DNA from: Musa acuminata AAA Group
Taxonomy: Eukaryota; Streptophyta; Magnoliopsida; Zingiberales; Musaceae
Direction: 5' to 3'
DNA length: 64,000 bases
Assembly (NCBI RefSeq): GCF_036884655.1
Contig: NC_088342.1
Span: 38,723,001 to 38,787,000, forward strand
Part shown: in pieces, positions 37,296-49,294 of the stretch
How the letters are laid out: each line of letters opens with the position of its first letter
Numbering within the stretch: position 1 is the stretch's first letter
Notes under the pieces: model-generated
Database searches by the model: none
What the model saw: the letters and a program-made list of their open reading frames with translations, nothing else
What the model was told of the DNA's origin: nothing
Made by a program: the position numbers and the translations under genes

Positions 37296-37730
37296 AAACA
37301 CATCGTGGATTTTGCAGAGGGAAGGTTGAGTGACATTAGGATGAAGACATGATGATGTTAGGTTTACGTGTTCAGCAATTTCAATAATATCTCACCTATC
37401 GCAATTGAAGGTGGTTGAGATATTATTCAACGTAGAACCAAAAAGCAGGTGGTCAAACGTGTCCATGTCATCAATCGGAAGAAAGATTGGGTTGCATTTG
37501 AGCTTAATTTTCTACCTACTATCGGATCGGATCCGGGTCCAAAGGTGGCATCCGAATTCAATACCGTCCGAGACCATCATACTCCGATTCCAAATCAGCG
37601 TTTGAGCACCGAGCCCGCGTCAGGCCCAATCTGCCTCAATCTATGGCCCAGCTCGAATGTGATCTGACCCCAGACCGCCAATTAAACCCTCCTCATCCCC
37701 TTTGCCCTCTTCCAGTCGCATCCCCGCTCC
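36792..37730. other. Intergenic; (TA)n microsatellite
   Basis: 3' UTR of the dehydratase gene, AT-rich spacer with a TA tract at about 37257-37291, then the upstream region of the PPR gene. Short frames at 37405-37667 show no domain. Confidence 0.6.
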
Positions 37731-38699
37731 ATGTCCATGGCAATGGCCTCTGCTGCTGTCCATCGATCCTTCCTCTCCTCGTCTTCCTTCTCCTTCGAGC
37801 GCCTTTTTCTCTGCATCCTTGGTTCTAGTCGCTTGCACTCCCCCGGATTCAAGCTCACCTCCACCTTCTCCCTTCCCTTGCACACGTACCGACGCAATGT
37901 GGCCATTCCTCCCTGCGTCGTCATCCCCCGCTTCTCGTCAGGGCGTCCCCTCCTCTTTGCTTCCGTTCGCAGCTTCTCGGCGTCCTCCAGCTCCAAGAAC
38001 ACCAACAGCACCGCCTCCTTCGACTGGTCCGACGACGAGGAGGACGGCGGCGATCAGATAAAGACGAAGGCGAAGGAGATCGACAAGAGCCGGCTGCCCC
38101 CTCCCTACGACCCTTTCAACAAGAAGCCTGTGGTGGAGGAGCCCCGCGATCCATCCGACCTACAGGAGATCTTCCACCGGATGCGCACCGAGGGCCTCAC
38201 CAACCACGCCATCAAGATGTTCGACGCCCTGTCCAAGGACGGCCTCATTCACGAGGCCCTGCAGCTCCTCACCATCATCAAGGACAAGGGCACCATGCCC
38301 GACGTCGTCGCCCACACCGCCGTCCTCGAGGCCTACGCCAACGCCGGCGGCCACGCGAAGGAGGCCATCCGCACCTACGAGCGCATGCTCGCCTCCGGCG
38401 TGTCCCCGAATGCCTACACCTTCGCCGTCCTCATCAAGGGCCTTGCCAAAGATGGGAGGCTCCCGGAGTCTCGTAAATACCTTTTAGAGATGATGGGGAG
38501 GGGCATGCGCCCCAACGCTGGCACCTACATTGCGGTCTTCGAGGCCTACCTTCGGGAGCAGAGGGAAGACGACGCCAGGGCCCTGCTGGAGGAGATGACA
38601 GAGAAGGGCTTCATGCCCGAGGAGAATGCAGTCAGGGAGACCGTCGGCAAGCGCGGCCAGGTATATAGAGGCATCATGAACCTGCTCTTCGGCAAGTGA
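37731..38699 (+). CDS. P-type pentatricopeptide repeat protein, organelle-targeted
   Basis: 322 residues without introns. Residues 1-85 are rich in S, R, F and L with few acids, typical of a mitochondrial or plastid presequence. An acidic linker (FDWSDDEEDGGD, about 102-113) and a proline-rich segment follow. Then come about four helical PPR units: a first degenerate one (HEALQLLTIIKDKGTMPD), VVAHTAVLEAYANAGGHAKE to GVSPN, AYTFAVLIKGLAKDGRLPES to GMRPN, and AGTYIAVFEAYLREQREDD to GFMPE. Each is close to 35 residues, so this is the P class with no editing domain. PPR proteins bind organelle RNA in a base-specific way; the target is unknown. Length and layout resemble the short plant PPR proteins of the At4g38150 type (from memory, moderate confidence). 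Three ATGs occur in the first five codons, so the exact start is not critical. Confidence 0.88.
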   Translation: MSMAMASAAVHRSFLSSSSFSFERLFLCILGSSRLHSPGFKLTSTFSLPLHTYRRNVAIPPCVVIPRFSSGRPLLFASVRSFSASSSSKNTNSTASFDWSDDEEDGGDQIKTKAKEIDKSRLPPPYDPFNKKPVVEEPRDPSDLQEIFHRMRTEGLTNHAIKMFDALSKDGLIHEALQLLTIIKDKGTMPDVVAHTAVLEAYANAGGHAKEAIRTYERMLASGVSPNAYTFAVLIKGLAKDGRLPESRKYLLEMMGRGMRPNAGTYIAVFEAYLREQREDDARALLEEMTEKGFMPEENAVRETVGKRGQVYRGIMNLLFGK

Positions 38700-40154
38700 T
38701 TGTGGACTAATACATCAAAGTTGCGACTTTTGCTATGAACTACATGTGCAAACATATCTGGGGATTGTACTGAGTTGATAATCTGCAACTATGTGCTTCC
38801 TTCCCTAAGGTCGGTGAGTAGACATTTGGGCATAGTTCCTTCCATTTCCATCACTATGTTCTATGTTGTGTTTCCATGTGATGTCAGAATGTGAACATTA
38901 GACTGGTTGTTGACTTATGTTTCTACCAGAGGATATCAAGTTTTGAAGTGTTTAGCTTGGAAGCATGCTATATTGTTGAAGCTTCCATTCTTCTGCCTTC
39001 CCCTGTTTGTTTCTTTATCTCTGCAATCTTGCCTACTCATTATTGAAAGTCTAGTGTTTCCTTGCAAACAGTATATTACAGACTAAACGCTTTGCAGTCT
39101 GATCTTCCAGAAAAAGGCTAATACAGAAGGTTGATGTGTTGGAAATTTCAACAAGAAATGAGTTTGTACAAAATTAGGTTTTCTTGAAGGCTGGTTTACA
39201 AGTTGGATGCAGCAAGGAAAAAGATGGATGTGTTGAGAAATCATCCAAATATTTCTTTCTTGTGCTAATATTATATCGGGAAAATTTTCACAGCTGTTGT
39301 AGAAATATTTTTTTCTTGTTAACTTTTTTGCTTAATGGTGGAAACAATGGATTGTTTTCTGTCAATCCACTGATGCTTCCTTCAACATGCCTTCCAGCAG
39401 TTGCTGTTTGTTTAGCTAAACACAATTAAGGTTCCATTTTTCTGATTCCAAATGGTTGTTCTTTTTTGGTAAATCTATTTAATTGCAGTTGTTGCATCCA
39501 AAAAAACCAGGCATTTATATGGTTATTGGTGATCCATTATTAATTTAATTTTCATATATGATGTCTTAGTTTGTCATCCCTCATAAATATTAGTTTAGTT
39601 GTCGTATACGATATCATGCAGTGATATCAAATGTGTGTTGTCTTCTTCTTCTTCTTCATCATCATCTTTTACAACTAATGCTTGTTTGAACTGTTCCCAC
39701 TACCAGCTGCTTGCCAAGTGAAGGAAGAAGTATACCCTCATGGAGAGAGGTAATGGGACACTGAACCAAACATTTCTGTGATTCATCTGTTTGCATCTTT
39801 ATTGACCAAATTAGTACAAACTTAAACTGAGCAATGTGAGTAGGAAGTGCTTGCCATCTGAACACCTGATGAAAGAATGAGGAGCACACACATTCTGATA
39901 GGTATCAACCAAGAATAGACCTCCATATAGTTGACCCAGGAATATTATTTTGACATAGTAGAGGATTAAAATTAAATGCTGTAAGAATATTAGATGTTGT
40001 TGAGAACCAATAATATGAACAATTACACAACTTGCAATTCGCAGAACAGTGCTTTAGTATGGGAGTTGTGAAGATTAGTAGAAGATGAATGCCTTCAATA
40101 TAAAGAGCAAAATCCAGCAAATGTGGCGAGGGAGAGTAGATGAACAATGCTTTG
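38700..40154. other. Convergent intergenic region, no gene seen
   Basis: It holds the 3' UTRs of the PPR gene (plus) and the phospholipase gene (minus). A short TCT/CAT microsatellite lies at about 39642-39666. Short frames have no domain. Confidence 0.6.
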
Positions 40155-41697
40155 CTAAATGGCCTGAGACATGGAAGACTTGGTGACTGCTTGCTTGAAT
40201 GCAACAGTGGGAGCTATTCGGCAATTCCTCCTCTGGTGCTCCACCACGAGCTCCCCTGCAAGCCAATCAAGCTTCTCCATGTTCGTCTGCTCGGTAATCC
40301 TCTTCCCGCCAAATAACACCGACTCAACATTCTTCTGCCTCAGCATCTCCTCCGCTGCCTCCAACAGCACCTTCACGTTCCCTAGGCTCGCGTCGTGGTC
40401 CACATCCACGCTGCACCTTCCCGTGTTCCAACCATTAGCCTGCCATTACACGAAACCTTAACAGATCAATCCATGGACGACCATCACAACAGCAGACGGG
40501 CAATGGAAGGGACTGCAACCCAGAGGCACGTACCTGGACTCGCACGTAGTTGGAGCTCCGACACTGGCCGAAGGCGAGCGCGACGGCGTGGTCCACGAGG
40601 TCGGCCGCGCCGTCGGCGGCTATCCGCGCGATGGGACGGGCCCCTTGCTTGGGCCCCCACCGGCTCAGCTTCAGATGCTCCGTCACCGCCACCTCCCCGC
40701 AGCCGAGGGAGAGAACCATGAGGTCCTCCACCCCGCGGACGAAGGGGAACTCCCGCTTGTTGTGGAGGACGTGGGTGATGGCCGCCACCGCCGGGTTGCT
40801 CATCGCCAGCCCGCCGTCGACGGCGACGCAGGAGGTGGCTCCGTCCACCGAGCTGATCTCCGCCGGCTCGAACCGCCCAAGCTCGGCCCACGTGGCCCGG
40901 CACACCTCCCACAGACGGAAGTCGAAGCTCTCGCTCTCCAAGGCGTCGGCGCGCGAGAACACGAACGGGGCAGAGCTCCGCAGGTCGTAGCACGGGATTA
41001 GCACGGGCTTCACCGTGTCCCGCAGAGTGAGGCCCTCGCCGAACACTTCCTTCATCGCCCTCTCCATTGCCGCCGTCGTTGACCCTCCGCCGCCTGGAAA
41101 GAGGCAGCGGAGGAACCCCGAGGAGGAGGGCGAAGGCGACGCCTTTCGAAAAAGGCGCTCCCCGCGGTCCACGAAGAAGCGCCAGGTGTCGTCGGCGCGG
41201 AAGAGAGGGAGGGAGCCGTCGCGGGTGGCGAAGATCATGGAGGCCAGGACGCCCCCGACGCCGGTGCCGGCGGCAACGTCGAAGTAGTCGGAGATCCGCG
41301 CGTTGGGGTCCCCAGACTTGGACTTAAGGGCGTGCTCGAGGTACGCGAGGACCTTCCCGGGGAGGATACCGCGCATCCCGCAGCCACCGCCGCCATCAAT
41401 GCAGAGCACGCAGACCTTGCCCCTCTGGCTCTTGACGGAATCCGCCGCAGCCGCCACTGGCAAGACGGCGGAGGAGGGGGCCAAAGGAGGAGCCGCAGGG
41501 ACCCAGAGTTTGGTGTCGTCGCAGCCAAAAAGGAACTTGCTTTCCAGAATAGAGAAGATTTCGTGGCTTAGCTTGTCGGTGTCGAAGCCGAGCTTCTCCT
41601 CCTCCTCCTCCGCCGCCGCCACCGCCATTGCTATCTCCTCCTCGTTCCTCTTAGTCAGTTGCAACGGCACCAGCATCTCCGCCGCCACGCACGCCAC
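40155..41697 (-). CDS. pPLAIII: Patatin-related phospholipase A, class III (pPLAIII)
   Basis: Two minus-strand exons, 41697-40534 and 40439-40155, join in phase (CGAGTCCAG/GTACGT; GGCAG/GCTAATGG) for 482 residues. The patatin domain starts with the glycine-rich oxyanion segment CIDGGGGCGMRGILPGKVL (about 99-117). Where classical patatins have GXSXG, this one has G144-T-G-V-G148, lacking the serine. GXGXG is the known hallmark of class III plant pPLAs. The dyad aspartate motif is present as VAVDGGLAMSNPAV (D294). Class III members act on phospho- and galactolipids and influence cell elongation and seed oil; the enzymatic nucleophile in this class is not settled. The long acidic N-terminus (about 1-90) is also class-typical. 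Whether it is the orthologue of a particular rice or Arabidopsis member cannot be told here. Confidence 0.9.
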
Positions 41698-42048
41698 CCT
41701 CTCTCCGCCTCTGGCAGGCTCCTCTCTTTCTTCTTCTCAGTACAAAGGAATGGTAGACTCAAAGACAACCGAACAGGAAGCTTATTAGCGGATCGAATGG
41801 ACTGATAATTCTCTCCGTTGCGTTCTCTGTCACTACTTCTTGCTTTCTCTTTCTTCAAACACGACTCGAACGTGAAAGATCGGAGCTCCGATGGAAAGTG
41901 AGGGACGACTCCATCATGATGATACCACAGCCGCTGCTCTTTTTACCACACTGCAGACAGATTCAGAGCATGTCTTGGTCTCCTCCGCTTCTCTCTCTCT
42001 CTCTCTCTCTAGACAAAACATCCTGCCATTGGAGACAAACATACGGCA

Positions 42049-42082
<34 letters not shown>

Positions 42083-43443
42083 ATCTTTTGGCGTCTAATC
42101 TCAGCTCAGGATGTCTCTCTTCTCCTGTTCCTCCCCCGAGTTTATGTAGCTGCTAGCATTTAATGGCGCAGTAACAGTTGCTGGGTCGCGATCTCCTGTC
42201 CGTGCTCCTCGTTCCATTATCATGTCATCGTCCCCAAGCGGGAAAGCAGAAAGGACATGAGAAAGATTAAACACAGGCGCCGACGACACGAAGTTACAAC
42301 GTGACGACGCGTCGAACCGATGAATCACAGTCATCAATCCCCTACTGCATGGATTCTACAGCCCTCCACCTTGCCTTAAAATCTGTGCTATGAATCCATC
42401 ATGAGTTCCACCTCAGACGAACCATCACCGTTTAGATCATAAAAGCACAATTATTACCGTGACTGCAAGATTCGAGTCCCTTTCCAACGGTACCTGGGAG
42501 CTTTGAATGTTCTTGAGCTCGAGTAGGCAGTGAATCTTAGGTTGATGACAGCGAATTGTTGCTTGAGGTTTTGTCTTGGTAGGAACTGGGCACCTAGTCA
42601 TAAATGATTGGCTTTCGTGGACGTACCACAGACGTCCTCCGCAATCAATCAAATAGTGTGCAAGGAAAGATGTGATGGTGATGGCCATGAGATTTAGGGT
42701 TCATGACAGGTCCCTGTTGCTTAGACGACGGGTGATGTTAGGAACTTGGCAAGTGGTCGAGATCAAATGGAAATGTGTGACAGAGTCTTACACGTCGATT
42801 CAGGACCTTTCTGAAATAATTGAACGAAAGGTGGTCGGCCAATATAGAATTAAGGTTCAAAGATGAATATGAAATTGACCCCTTCACTTAAGCATACCTC
42901 ATATGTCGGGGCATTCTGAGTGCTGCCACGGCAGATAGATACATGGAAGGAGTTGGGGAATTATGCTGAGGTAAAGTAAAACATATCAAGTTGGAAGGTT
43001 TTAATTAATCTAATCGGTAAAGATCTTAACAGTGTTATCCATCATAGGGATATGAAATTGGTATTGGCTTTGACTTTGTCGAGGTGACAGTGTGTGTGTG
43101 TGTTCCTATTCAATGAGCATGTCGAGAATTATGCCGATATAAGACATATCGAGTTGGAAAGTCCAATTATTATTATTTTTTCTAAACTCCTTTGGTTTAA
43201 TGCACTGATTATTTAATCTATTTTTAATTTAATTGGAGCCACAGTTTATATCATGCATCGTAGCATATCCACGTTACAACTATAGCCCGGCCCAAAGAAT
43301 AATCGAATTACCCATAGCCGGAATGATGTTAGGGGCCCAAATTAGCGCACGTAAAGGCGGAAAGGAAGGGGAAGGCTTCTCTTGTGGTGGTTCCTATTGG
43401 GTTTTCTGTGCGCGCCGCGCCGCGCCCTCAAAACCCCAACCCG
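41698..43443. promoter_or_regulatory. Shared upstream region of divergent pPLAIII (-) and TRM2-type (+) genes
   Basis: 1.75 kb between two divergent start codons. CT microsatellites lie at about 41990-42010 and 42051-42080; read on the minus strand they are GA repeats in the pPLAIII upstream region or leader, a common plant core-promoter feature. No other gene is seen. The distance is long enough for two separate promoters. Confidence 0.5.
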
Positions 43444-46400
43444 ATGGCGGCCATGGAGATGACGGCGCCGCAGCCCAGTGAAGAGAACGAAGTAGCGAAC
43501 CGCGAGTCGACCGCGGTCGTCGTCTCCGCCGGAGATGATGCTTTGGACGTCGGAGATGGCGTCGACTCTTCTTCCGCGAAGCGGAAGAGGGAGGAGGAGG
43601 AGGAGGAGAAAGAAGTTGAAGGAGTGGAAGAAACAAAGGTTTCGGATGCAGGAGACGGGAAAACGAGAAGGGACCTGTTGTGGAAGACGAGCCTGTGCTC
43701 GTTCTACCGGCGGCAGCCCGGTAAGGCGGGCTGTAGCCATGGAGACGCTTGCCGCTACGCTCACGGCGAGGTGGAGCTCCGCATTCGTCCCGATAACACG
43801 TGGGATCCCACCTCCGAGAGGGCCAAGAAGCTCCTTAGGGCCTCTAATAATGGAGATGATGCAAAGGCCGAATCTTCGGAGGCCGAAGACCCAACAGTCG
43901 ATGTTACTTCGCTCGATAAATGCCTCATTGGCCTCCCGAGAAAGTGGGCATCGGACAACCTGAAGAGCTTCCTCGATGGTCAGGTAAAATAGAATCTACT
44001 TCGAGGAATCCCGTCTACGTTAAGAAAGTTGCTCTCTTGATGCAATCAGTAAGTTCTACAGTGCAGGAACAAACATGACACTTGGAAAACTTTGTTCAGG
44101 ATTGGGAACATTTCTTTTGTTTCAGTCTGCGTATAAATAATAATGTGACAAAAAAGAAGGAAAGGATATGATTTTAGAACATAATACCAAGTTTTTATCC
44201 CAAGTTAAAGAAATACACTACTTGCCTATAACAAACATATTTTCTCGATTTTAGTGGTTGCAACACTCATTGCGCATTGAAGCTAAAACTATTTAGAGGA
44301 CAAGGTGACTTGTCTCCCTTCCTCTCTTTTGACATTTGTTTACTTGAGCCCTTGTTGAAGCATTAGATGTGGTTTCTACTAGTTTACAATCTTCAGGAAC
44401 CTAGAGGACTAGATCGACAATTTTACCATCAACTTTTTGTTTTTTTGATGTTAGGTCTGATGTTACAACAATTTTGACGCAAGGTTTAGTCTGAAACACT
44501 GTGATGTAATGTTTAGGCATCATAATTATCTGAAGTTTATTTTCCTTGAATTTTTTTTCTGATGTTAGTATGGTGAGTCTCTTTAATTGAATCATTCAAA
44601 TTCAATATGCCTGTTGCAATCTTCTCCTTCCATATCCTCATTTCATATCTGTTGGCCATTGCTGCTCCTCTGTTCTCATAATGTTAGTTGAATTAGCTTG
44701 CTTAGCAAGTCTTAGTAACTTCTTATTATATTTGTATTTCAGGGAATTCTGTACAAAACAGCAAAAAAGAAGAAAGGAATGACTGTAGGTTTTGTGTGCT
44801 TTGAGGATAGCCAACAGCTCAAAAGCGCAATTGAGGTAGTTCATCCAATTTTTGAAATATTATTATTTCCTATTAGAGTTTCTGAGCTCTTCTGTATTTT
44901 TGTTAATGCTATATAAACTGATAGGTACTAAATGCGAATTCAACTAGTGGGAAACAAATAAAAGTCGTAGATGCCATTCGTCGGTCTCACGAAAAGAAAT
45001 CTGAAATTCCAACTTCTAATCAAACTAAAGGGCAGCTTGTTGATAGTGAACAATGCACAGATGATCCCAATACCTCGACATCAACAAGCTTAATTGAGGA
45101 TGATGATGCAGTTGAAAAAGACACTTCTGGTTTTGAAGGGCTAGTTTCAAAGACAACAAGAACTGCTCGTGATGTTGTTGCTCCTCTTGCTGATTTGCCC
45201 TATGGCGATCAGTTGGAGAAGAAGAAGAAGACACTTATGCAGACACTAAAAAGACTTGTAAGATGAATATTTCAGAAGTAATTGAATCGTCTTTGCCATT
45301 AAACTTTCTACAATTTATAACATGTGTTGTTTCTTGATCCATTATTGCTTGAATGTCTTGTTAACTTGTTGGCACTTTCCTTTGTAGACTCGTAATGCAC
45401 GAAAGGCTTGTCCTGCATCTGTTGCATTGCCAGAGTGGATAACTAAATCTAGGGATATTGGTAAAGTTTCTCGTCTCACTGTTATTGATTCTCTTCACAA
45501 AATGAATATTCTAATCATTTTGAAATATTGCATTTGTTGGGAACTGACTTTTTACCAAAGAAGTATTCTAGTTCCTTTTTCTTTCTATTACTTGGAATGT
45601 AAAACTAATGTCTTAGGACATTATACTTGGATTGAGAATCCTTATGACATGGAACACACTGTTTGACTTTGAAGTGTTCTATTTCCATGATTGGCCTAGT
45701 TTTCTGACCCTGATTTGGAAGAAGCTGCCAATTTTGCAGGAAACTTATGTATTGATAGTACCACCGGTAGTACAGCCTTGTGGAAGTTTCGTATCTGTAA
45801 TGCACAATCTTTACATGTTTTGGCATGACCAATTTATGTTGGTGGCAGTTGAGGCCAAGTTTTTTATCACCCGGGGACAGTATTTGGGACATACTGGTCT
45901 GAGCTGGGACCGTTACACTAGTTAATGCAGTATTATCATTTTATGTTTGTGCTGACCAGTATCAACCCATACTGGTCTGAGCTGGGTCTGGTACCATGAG
46001 GTTAACTGACAATTGTGTTTCTGTTTGTGGCTGTGTCCAGTACCACCAGACAAGTTCTTGGGAAAGGGTGTCCAGTCATGGTTTGTCTCTAGAGCTAACC
46101 TTGGGGATGATGTATGTCCAAATATGCCAATTAGCTGTTCAATATGCTAGTAATCTTGAAATTGAGTGAAACAACAAAGCCAACGAGTTGAATGACCAAA
46201 TATTGCATTTGATCATGTTTAATATGCTAGTGAATTTTAAATTGGGTGAAACATGAAAAGTCCCAAAATGGTTGGGCTTTTGAATGAGGAGTTTAAGGAA
46301 AATATCAACTTTAGGCGAGTCACCAAGCTCTGTAGAATTTTTTTCTCCCTCAATCTCAGTTCCACGTTGGTTTAATGGAAGGAGAGGCCTTATTTTGAGG

Positions 46401-49256
46401 AGAAAGACTTGGGAAAGGAGAAGAGAGAAATGGTGTGAAGAGAATAAATGAAGACACAAAATATTTTGGGGCCTGGTATAAAATGAAGGTCCACTGTGCT
46501 TTTGCTTATCATTGCCTAGTTCTGATGTGTTGTGTCAGGAGGTGATTTTTTGATGCACATAGCAATGTCATATGTCTACATTGTAGACCAGGATATGCCC
46601 TAGTTCTGGGTACTGTTACCCTCGTGGTATGATACACACTTAGGTGAAATGATTAAGGTCATACCTACTCCTATCATTTGCTCAGTCCATTGAGCTTACA
46701 TTATTGTTAGGATTTTAGTTGTTGGGCATGATGATCTGTAACATTTGTTTGGTTGCATAGATTGGTCTAAATGAATCTGTTTCAGACTAGACCTTAACCA
46801 TTACCATCGATGAGACCATGGTAACTTTGGACCGTTTGAAGTTGGGTATGATATGAGATACGAACTGCAACTTGAATTTTGACTTCTTGAGAGAGGGAAT
46901 GCATGGTTACATTTAATTTCAACTGGTCAGTCTTTCATCACAGGATCTTATTGCCATTTATATGGGCACACTGAACTATGGAAAGTCATTGGAAGCCTGT
47001 ATTAAAAATTAATGATTTAATTCAAATGTTATTCTGCTAATGCTCCTTATTATGTGGCATTTGCATCAGATTCAAAATAAGCTTTGAGTACCCTTTTTCA
47101 CACATTTCAACATACCGTCTGCAATTTACATTGTGTAGGTGGTCTTCCTTGCAAATTTGAAGGTATATTAGAGTCACCACTAGCCAATGGGTATCGGAAC
47201 AAATGTGAGTTCTCAGTTGGTGTTTCTTTGAAGGGTAAACCAACTGTTGGCTTTATGGTTGGAAATTTCAGGTCAGTAAGCACCTGCTTGTGTGTATAAT
47301 ATTTTACTGTACAGCTTATGACTGTTGCTTTTTTATGAGGTCTCAGGGAGGGTATAACAGCAATTGAGGAACCTATCAACTGCCCAAATGTGTCTAGGAT
47401 ATCCTCTGAATATGCTTTAATTTTTCAGGAGTTCCTACAGTCCTCAGTGTTGCCTATATGGAACAGGCTTGAGAACAAAGGGTTTTGGCGTCAGTTTACA
47501 GTATATAACCTTCTCTTGTCAATATTATATATTTTTCTCTTTGTCTTTCTAGAATCCAGAAGTGTATAGTTCCAAAAAGAACTGAAGATTTTAACCAATG
47601 AGCACACTTAATTAGGTTCGAGAAGGAAGGAAAACCAGCCAAACATCTTCTACAGAGAATGCAGAAAATTTTGTTGTGGAGGTTATGCTAATCATTCAGG
47701 TTTGTACTGTAAGATAAAAGGGCATAAGTTTAGAATTAAGGGGAAAAATTGATTGTGCTTTGGGCTACATGCACACATATGCATGCATATGCACCTCTTT
47801 ATTCATCCTACAAAATAATTGATAGTCAACTTTACATCATATTGGATAACTAAGGATAGTATTAAGCTGTATAATGCATTGGTTCCTTTCTTTGGAAGTG
47901 CTTCTTGGTCACTTAATGTTGCACCATGCACACATTTAAATACTTTTTTTGTTACTCAATGTGCCTCTGTCAAGTCTGTGTTGATGCTCCCTTTACATTG
48001 GATACTGCAGGTTTGCTCATCTGATGTTGATGCAGAAATAATGAAAAATGAATTCCAGAAGATGGTCCAGTGTCTTGCGCATGGAGCAGCTGCTTGTCAA
48101 CCTCCACTTCCTCTAACAGTAATTGTCGTGCAGGTTTGTTTTCTAGCATTGAACATGCTTAGGTGCTCATTAATTCTCTTTGAAAAGTATTCGATCACCA
48201 TGTGCTGCTTTCTTATGTTCAATGTTCATACTTCTTGAATCATGTGTGCAGGATCACAAAGGGATATCAAATGCTGCTCCAGCTGATTGTCCTTTGATTC
48301 CATTAATGGTACCAGTAGCGGAACAGCAGCTTTGCTCAGAAAATAAATGTGCAACCGAAGCAAGAATTCATGATTATATAAGCAATCTCCGCTTCTCTAT
48401 ATCTCCAACAGCATTTTTCCAAGTTAGATCTAGTGTCATTTACCTATACATTCGTTTTGTTTAACATAACCAAGTTGGTTTATCACTCACTAGGATACAG
48501 GTTAACACTCTTGCCGCAGAGAGGCTGTACTCACTTGCTGGAAATTGGGCAGATCTTAATCCAGAAACATTACTTTTTGATATATGTTGTGGGACAGGAA
48601 CAATTGGCCTGACCTTAGCTCACCGTGTTGGCATGGTATTTCTTCAACATTTGAATATGATGTTCACATATTTATGTATAAGTTTTCTGCACTTAAAAAA
48701 AAAATGTTTTCTGAACTTTTAAGGTTGCAAAGGCCTAATAATAGTGTATGTGCATTTTTCTTATCATGTGATACTGTCTTCCTGGTTTCTTGTCATATTA
48801 TTAGGGAGATTTATCATTTATACTCACATTTGTTTGATCTATGGTATTCTTGTCATATTCTTCTCAACATTTCTGCCTATGGGATTCTCGTTTGTTACCT
48901 GAGTATGTTTCCAACTTACAGATTTTAGTTGCTTGCTGGTATCTCCTTCATTCTTTTAGACATTATTGAACAATCTTGGTTTCGTAATCTGGCATTGTTT
49001 TTTCATGGACAAGTACAACTCTTTTATTCCATTAGACTTAATTGAAGTACAATTAGCATCAAGTTGCATGGTTTCCTAATTATATAATTCAATTGTGAAA
49101 GTGGCTATACAATATTGGTTGATTCACATTGTCTTTTAGTCATTTGATGATGGGTGATTCACATTGTTTACAGCAAGGATTGAAATATCGTACCGTACCA
49201 GAGTTTCGACGTTCGTTTGATACGGTACTATTATTATATACTGAGCGGTACACCGC

Positions 49257-49294
<38 letters not shown>

